This document shows positions 6,233 to 9,750 of a stretch of 9,750 bases of DNA, piece after piece. Position numbers and translations under genes: made by a program. The stretch's first letter is position 1; each line of letters starts with the position of its first letter. Source of the DNA: an uncultured Granulicatella sp. GTDB taxonomy: Bacteria > Bacillota > Bacilli > Lactobacillales > Aerococcaceae. A model generated the notes under the pieces. The model made no database searches. It had not been told where the DNA came from and saw nothing but the letters and a program-made list of their open reading frames with translations. The stretch covers positions 1 through 9,750 of the forward strand of contig CALATC010000013.1 in NCBI GenBank assembly GCA_937891475.1, written 5' to 3'.

Positions 6233-7669
6233 ATGGCATTTGAAGGATTATCAGATCGCTTGCAAAATGCGATGGGTTCGGTAACAAAAAAAGGAAAAAT
6301 TACCGAAGCTGATTTAAAACAAATGATGCGTGAAGTTCGTTTAGCGTTATTAGAAGCAGACGTTAACTTCAAAGTTGTAAAAGATTTTGTACGAAAAGTA
6401 AATGAACGTGCATTAGGTTCTAATGTATTAGAAGCTTTATCTCCAGCACAACAAGTTGTAAAAATTGTTAATGAAGAATTAACCGAATTAATGGGGGGAG
6501 AACAAGCTCCATTCCAATTTTCACCTAAGCCACCTACTGTTGTGATGATGGTTGGTTTACAAGGGGCAGGTAAAACAACAACTGCTGGTAAATTAGCTTC
6601 ATTCTTAGCAAAACATGAAAACAAACGTCCATTATTAGTAGCTGCCGACGTATACCGTCCAGCCGCTATTGATCAATTACAAACGTTAGGAAAACAATTA
6701 AATTATCCAGTATTTTCATTAGGAACTGATGTTAATCCTGTTGAGATTGCTAGACAAGCAATTGAACGAGCAACGATTGAAGGTCGTGATTTAGTCATCA
6801 TCGATACGGCAGGTCGTTTACATATCGATGAAGCTTTAATGGAAGAATTACAAAACATTAAAGCTGTTGCGAATCCAAATGAAATCTTATTAGTTGTCGA
6901 TGCAATGACAGGGCAAGATGCTGTGAATGTTGCTGAAACATTTAATGAACGTTTAGATATTACTGGGGTTATTTTAACAAAATTAGATGGGGACACTCGT
7001 GGTGGTGCGGCTTTATCGATTCGTTCTGTAACAGGAAAACCAATTAAATTCTCTGGTCGTGGAGAAAAATTAGAAGATTTCGAAATTTTTTACCCTGAAC
7101 GTATGGCTTCTCGTATTCTTGGTATGGGCGATATCATGACTTTAATTGAAAAAGCTCAACAAGATTTTGATGAAGCAAAAGCTCAAGAAATGGCAGATAA
7201 AATTAAAGCTAATACATTTGACTTTAATGATTTTATCGACCAATTAGATCAAGTGAATAAAATGGGACCTTTGGAAGATATCTTAAAAATGATTCCAGGG
7301 TTAAATAAAATTCCAGGATTAAATGATTTAAAAGTGGATCCAAAAGATACAGCACGTATGAAAGCTATTGTCTTATCAATGACACCAGCAGAACGTGAAA
7401 ATCCAGATATTTTATCTCAAGCAAGACGTAAAAGAATTGCAGCAGGTTCAGCTCGTCCATTGGCAGAAGTAAACCGTTTGATTAAACAATTTAATGAATC
7501 TAAAAAAATGATGAATCAAATGTCAAATGGAAATATGCAAGCAATGGAATCGATGATGGGACAATTGGGCATGGGTGGAGGCCGTAATAAATTAGGTCAA
7601 ATTGCTATGCAACAATATGCTCGTCGTCAAAAACAAAATAAATTGAAAAAATTAAAGAAAAAACGTTAA
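6233..7669 (+). CDS. ffh: Signal recognition particle GTPase Ffh (SRP54)
   Basis: The protein subunit of SRP: it binds hydrophobic signal sequences emerging from the ribosome together with 4.5S/6S RNA, and docks with FtsY at the membrane through paired GTPase domains. From ATG 6233 it has 478 residues, a little above the usual length. Domains in order: N helical bundle (about 1-90); G domain with GLQGAGKTTT (108-117), DVYRPAAIDQL (139-149), DTAGR (191-195) and TKLDGDTRGG (249-258); then the M domain (about 297-478), with signal-sequence-binding helices, the RNA-binding RRKRIAAGSAR (398-408) and a Met/Gly-rich then Lys/Arg-rich tail. ATG 6233 has GAGGAG (6220-6225) 7 bases upstream; a TTG at 6218 would precede that site. 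CGT and TTA codon bias suggests strong expression. Co-transcribed with ylxM and probably the reductase downstream. A usually conserved GSG in the RNA-binding loop reads GSA. Confidence 0.98.
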   Translation: MAFEGLSDRLQNAMGSVTKKGKITEADLKQMMREVRLALLEADVNFKVVKDFVRKVNERALGSNVLEALSPAQQVVKIVNEELTELMGGEQAPFQFSPKPPTVVMMVGLQGAGKTTTAGKLASFLAKHENKRPLLVAADVYRPAAIDQLQTLGKQLNYPVFSLGTDVNPVEIARQAIERATIEGRDLVIIDTAGRLHIDEALMEELQNIKAVANPNEILLVVDAMTGQDAVNVAETFNERLDITGVILTKLDGDTRGGAALSIRSVTGKPIKFSGRGEKLEDFEIFYPERMASRILGMGDIMTLIEKAQQDFDEAKAQEMADKIKANTFDFNDFIDQLDQVNKMGPLEDILKMIPGLNKIPGLNDLKVDPKDTARMKAIVLSMTPAERENPDILSQARRKRIAAGSARPLAEVNRLIKQFNESKKMMNQMSNGNMQAMESMMGQLGMGGGRNKLGQIAMQQYARRQKQNKLKKLKKKR

Positions 7670-7690
7670 TAAATAGAAGGAGAGTTTGCA

Positions 7691-8245
7691 ATGTCAAAAC
7701 AAGTATTATTCATTAATGGTTCATTAAGAAAAGAATCTTTTAACCAAACTATTATTGATTATGTACAAGAAAAACTGGTTGAAAAAGGATACCAAACAAA
7801 ACAAATTAGTTTTAAAGATGTACCATTTTTCAGTCAAGATATTGAATTTCCCGCTCCTGCTATTGTAGAAGAGTATCGTGGAGATTTTGAAGCGTCTCAA
7901 GCTGTTTGGATTGTATCTCCTGAATATAACGGAAGTTTACCAGGAAGTTTAAAAAATGGTTTAGACTGGATGTCTCGTTCATTAGATATTACTTCTTATG
8001 CACCTCCGGCTTACATTGATAGCAAATTAATTGCGTTCAGTAGTGCAGCAGGACATTCTGGTGGAGCAAATGTTTTACGTGCTCTAACAGAATTAGCTAC
8101 TAAAATGCGTATGACGCCACTAGAAAAAACAGTGGGACTTCATATTGAATCAGGATTCCAAACAGGTGTTTTAATTCTAACAGATGAAGATAAATCTGAA
8201 TTAGATAAACAAGTGGAATTATTAGTGGAAGCATTAGAAAAATAA
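7691..8245 (+). CDS. NADPH-dependent FMN reductase family protein
   Basis: A 184-residue flavodoxin-fold oxidoreductase (the NADPH-dependent FMN reductase/azoreductase-type family), cytoplasmic, expected to bind FMN and use NAD(P)H to reduce flavin, quinones, azo compounds or chromate. Evidence: NGSLRKESFN at residues 9-18, the first strand and phosphate-binding loop; SPEYNGSLPGSLKNGLDWMSR at about 76-96, the near-invariant signature that contacts FMN; and SSAAGHSGGAN at about 117-127, the third flavin-binding loop. The length is standard. The start ATG 7691 has AAGGAG (7677-7682) 8 bases upstream. It begins 21 bases after ffh with no intervening terminator or promoter, and a terminator follows it, so it is likely the last gene of the ylxM-ffh unit. 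That link has no obvious functional logic. The fold is sure; the physiological substrate is unknown. Confidence 0.93.
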   Translation: MSKQVLFINGSLRKESFNQTIIDYVQEKLVEKGYQTKQISFKDVPFFSQDIEFPAPAIVEEYRGDFEASQAVWIVSPEYNGSLPGSLKNGLDWMSRSLDITSYAPPAYIDSKLIAFSSAAGHSGGANVLRALTELATKMRMTPLEKTVGLHIESGFQTGVLILTDEDKSELDKQVELLVEALEK

Positions 8246-8260
8246 CGATTGAATGAATAG

Positions 8261-8290
8261 AAACGACCAGGCTTTTGTCTGGTCGTTTTT
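8261..8290 (+). terminator. Intrinsic terminator after the FMN reductase
   Basis: AAACGACCAG (8261-8270) pairs perfectly with CTGGTCGTTT (8279-8288); two more pairs (G-U, C-G) close a TTTT loop. The T run is 8286-8290. It ends the ylxM-ffh-reductase unit. Confidence 0.95.
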
Positions 8291-8298
8291 CTTTGTAC

Positions 8299-8314
8299 CT
8301 GAAATAGTTTTCAG
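8299..8314 (+). repeat. Short inverted repeat upstream of the MFS gene
   Basis: CTGAAA (8299-8304), TAGT, TTTCAG (8309-8314): a 6-bp dyad without a T run. It sits just upstream of the candidate MFS promoter and could be a repressor site, but no regulator gene is adjacent. Confidence 0.3.
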
Positions 8315-8335
8315 TGGCTTTTTATAAATGAATTA

Positions 8336-8344
8336 TGGTAAGAT
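8336..8344 (+). promoter_or_regulatory. Possible extended -10 promoter for the MFS gene
   Basis: TGG then TAAGAT (8339-8344) fits an extended -10 (TGn plus four of six bases); no good -35 is seen at 16-18 bases. It leaves a leader of about 50 bases. The rest of the 157-base gap (8246-8402) holds only the terminator and the small inverted repeat. Confidence 0.35.
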
Positions 8345-8402
8345 ATTTGGCTATGGATTTTTAGTGAAATGTATAGCAATAATTTGAAAGGATGTAACAC
8401 GA

Positions 8403-9740
8403 ATGAATAATGAAAAATGGCATGTATTGCCAGCAGTAATTGCGACAGCAATTATGAGTTTCTGTGGTGTATTAATTGAAACGGCAATGAATGTAACATT
8501 TCCGACATTAATGCAAGAATTTCAGACAACTTCATCTGGAATTCAATGGGTTACAACAGGTTATTTATTAGCCATTGCGATTGTTGTTCCTATTTCTGCG
8601 TATTTAGTGCGTAATTTTACAACAAGACAATTATTTTTAGCTTCGAATTTAATTTTTATTATAGGAGTTTTAATCAATTGTATTTCTCCAAATTTAATCA
8701 TGCTATTATTTGGAAGATTTTTACAAGGGGTTGGTACTGGAATTGCGTTACCATTAATGTTCCATATTGTATTAACTCAAGTACCAATTGAACAGCATGG
8801 TACAGTCATTGGATTAGGTTCTATGACAACTGCTTTAGCTCCACCTATTGGACCAACTTTTGGTGGATTAGTTTCAGCAGCTTTAGGATGGAGATTTATT
8901 TATTGGATTTTAATTCCGTGTTTGATCATTTCTTTAGTGATTGGTTTATGGGCGATTCCAAAAGAGAAAAGTATTCAAAAAGCACCATTTAATCTGCTAG
9001 CATTTTTCTTCTTAGCGAATTGTTTAGCTAGTTTATTAATGGCAATTGAACATTTATCTCTTGTATGGCTATTAAGTGCAGTAGTAACGGGTGGATTATT
9101 TGAATATTTCAATCGTAAAAATGCTTTATTGTCTTTTGCACCATTTAAAAATCATACCTTTAATGGAATGTTATATGTAGTGTTAGCTTTCCAAGCAACG
9201 GTATTAGGTTTATCATTTGTTTATCCGAATTATTTACAATTAGGTTTAAATCAAAGTGCGACAACTGCAGGACTATTTATGTTCCCAGGTGCAGCAATGG
9301 TTGCTTTATTGGCTCCTGTTTCAGGTAAATGGTTTGATGTTAAAGGTCCTTTGAAGCCTTTATTAACAGGTTTAATTTTGGCGAGTATTGGTGGAGTATT
9401 GATTAGCATCTTCTTTGAACATTTAGCGATTCTTCCATTATTAGCATTGAATATTATTTTAATGAGTGGAAATGGTTTTGTGATGGGAAGTAATGTAACA
9501 TTTTGTTTAATGCAATTAGACAAGGATGTTCAGGCGGATGGTAATAGTATCGTCAATACTTTACAGCAGTTTACTGGGGCTATTTCTACAACAGTCGTGG
9601 CAAGAATTTTTTCTGCAAATATGGATCGATTACCATTTGCTGGAAAATATAGTTTAATGTTTATTACAAGTTTAATTTTATTAGCTTTAGTAATCTTTGT
9701 TGTTCAATATAAGAAGACAAGAAAACCTAGCGAAATTTAA
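8403..9740 (+). CDS. MFS transporter, DHA2 (EmrB/QacA-type) drug exporter family
   Basis: A 445-residue integral membrane protein of the major facilitator superfamily, DHA2 drug:H+ antiporter type, exporting hydrophobic compounds by proton exchange. The opening helix ending in ETAMNVTFPTLMQEF, followed by IQWVTTGYLLAIAIVVPIS, is the DHA2 pattern (motif D1 region). After helix 2 the loop reads RNFTTRQLF, a variant of motif A seen in LmrB-like members. GRFLQGVGTGIALPL is motif B, and LGSMTTALAPPIGPTFGGLV is motif C, the antiporter signature. The hydrophobic profile suggests 12-14 helices, with 14 expected; 445 residues is short for this family, mostly through compact loops. ATG 8403 follows AAAGGA (8387-8392) with a slightly long 10-base gap. 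It stands alone after a terminator, with no adjacent regulator or EmrA partner. Family is firm; substrate is unknown. Confidence 0.92.
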   Translation: MNNEKWHVLPAVIATAIMSFCGVLIETAMNVTFPTLMQEFQTTSSGIQWVTTGYLLAIAIVVPISAYLVRNFTTRQLFLASNLIFIIGVLINCISPNLIMLLFGRFLQGVGTGIALPLMFHIVLTQVPIEQHGTVIGLGSMTTALAPPIGPTFGGLVSAALGWRFIYWILIPCLIISLVIGLWAIPKEKSIQKAPFNLLAFFFLANCLASLLMAIEHLSLVWLLSAVVTGGLFEYFNRKNALLSFAPFKNHTFNGMLYVVLAFQATVLGLSFVYPNYLQLGLNQSATTAGLFMFPGAAMVALLAPVSGKWFDVKGPLKPLLTGLILASIGGVLISIFFEHLAILPLLALNIILMSGNGFVMGSNVTFCLMQLDKDVQADGNSIVNTLQQFTGAISTTVVARIFSANMDRLPFAGKYSLMFITSLILLALVIFVVQYKKTRKPSEI

Positions 9741-9750
9741 CAAAGGACAA

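Noticed and set aside
6142..6624. 160-codon open frame on the minus strand
   Set aside because: It lies over the start of ffh in an unused frame, has no family resemblance or ribosome site, and ffh is unambiguous on the plus strand.
6703..6996. 97-codon minus-strand open frame
   Set aside because: Shadow of the Ffh GTPase domain coding sequence; Ser/Thr/Lys-rich translation typical of antisense to a biased gene.
8392..8397. ATG-TAA start-stop element before the MFS start
   Set aside because: ATGTAA overlaps the ribosome site by chance; a minimal start-stop has no independent support here.
9251..9523. 90-codon minus-strand open frame
   Set aside because: Antisense to the MFS membrane helices, with no ribosome site or recognisable protein.

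Overview
The window is 9.75 kb of AT-rich, gene-dense DNA with every supported gene on the + strand. It looks like a low-GC Firmicute of the order Lactobacillales. Grounds are the codon bias (TTA, CGT and GCT/GCA in the well-expressed genes), strong AAGGAG-type ribosome sites, UPF0223 and YlxM proteins, and an lpd - UPF0223 - inositol monophosphatase neighbourhood as in enterococci and lactobacilli. A Carnobacteriaceae/Granulicatella-like host is my best guess, from protein feel only.

Layout. 1-1400: dihydrolipoamide dehydrogenase (E3), missing only about the first 2-3 codons, closed by a strong terminator. 1524-2903: a MATE exporter with its own promoter. 2982-4048: UPF0223 protein and an inositol-monophosphatase-family phosphatase, ending in a terminator. 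4098-4643: a LOG-family nucleotide phosphoribohydrolase whose stop codon lies inside its own terminator. 4663-5794: a lower-expression, AGA-rich stretch with an unrecognised membrane-anchored or secreted protein and a DUF1697 protein. 5813-8290: a transcription unit with a very good extended -10 promoter carrying ylxM, ffh (SRP GTPase) and a flavodoxin-fold NADPH:FMN reductase, ending in a terminator. 8403-9740: a 14-helix-type MFS (DHA2/EmrB-QacA) exporter.

How the genes relate. The window is mostly housekeeping: central carbon metabolism (E3 of the pyruvate dehydrogenase complex), co-translational membrane targeting (YlxM/Ffh), and nucleotide or phosphate-ester housekeeping (LOG, IMPase). 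Two multidrug-type exporters and one orphan gene sit between these conserved blocks. Four good intrinsic terminators divide it into independent units.

Start codons. Several genes are better started downstream of their longest open frame: the phosphatase at ATG 3269, the DUF1697 gene at GTG 5249, ylxM at ATG 5874 and ffh at ATG 6233. UPF0223 uses TTG. No intergenic gap exceeds 160 bases. I see no tRNA, rRNA, CRISPR, insertion sequence or phage gene, and no clear sign of a new multi-gene system. The least explained part is 4663-5794.
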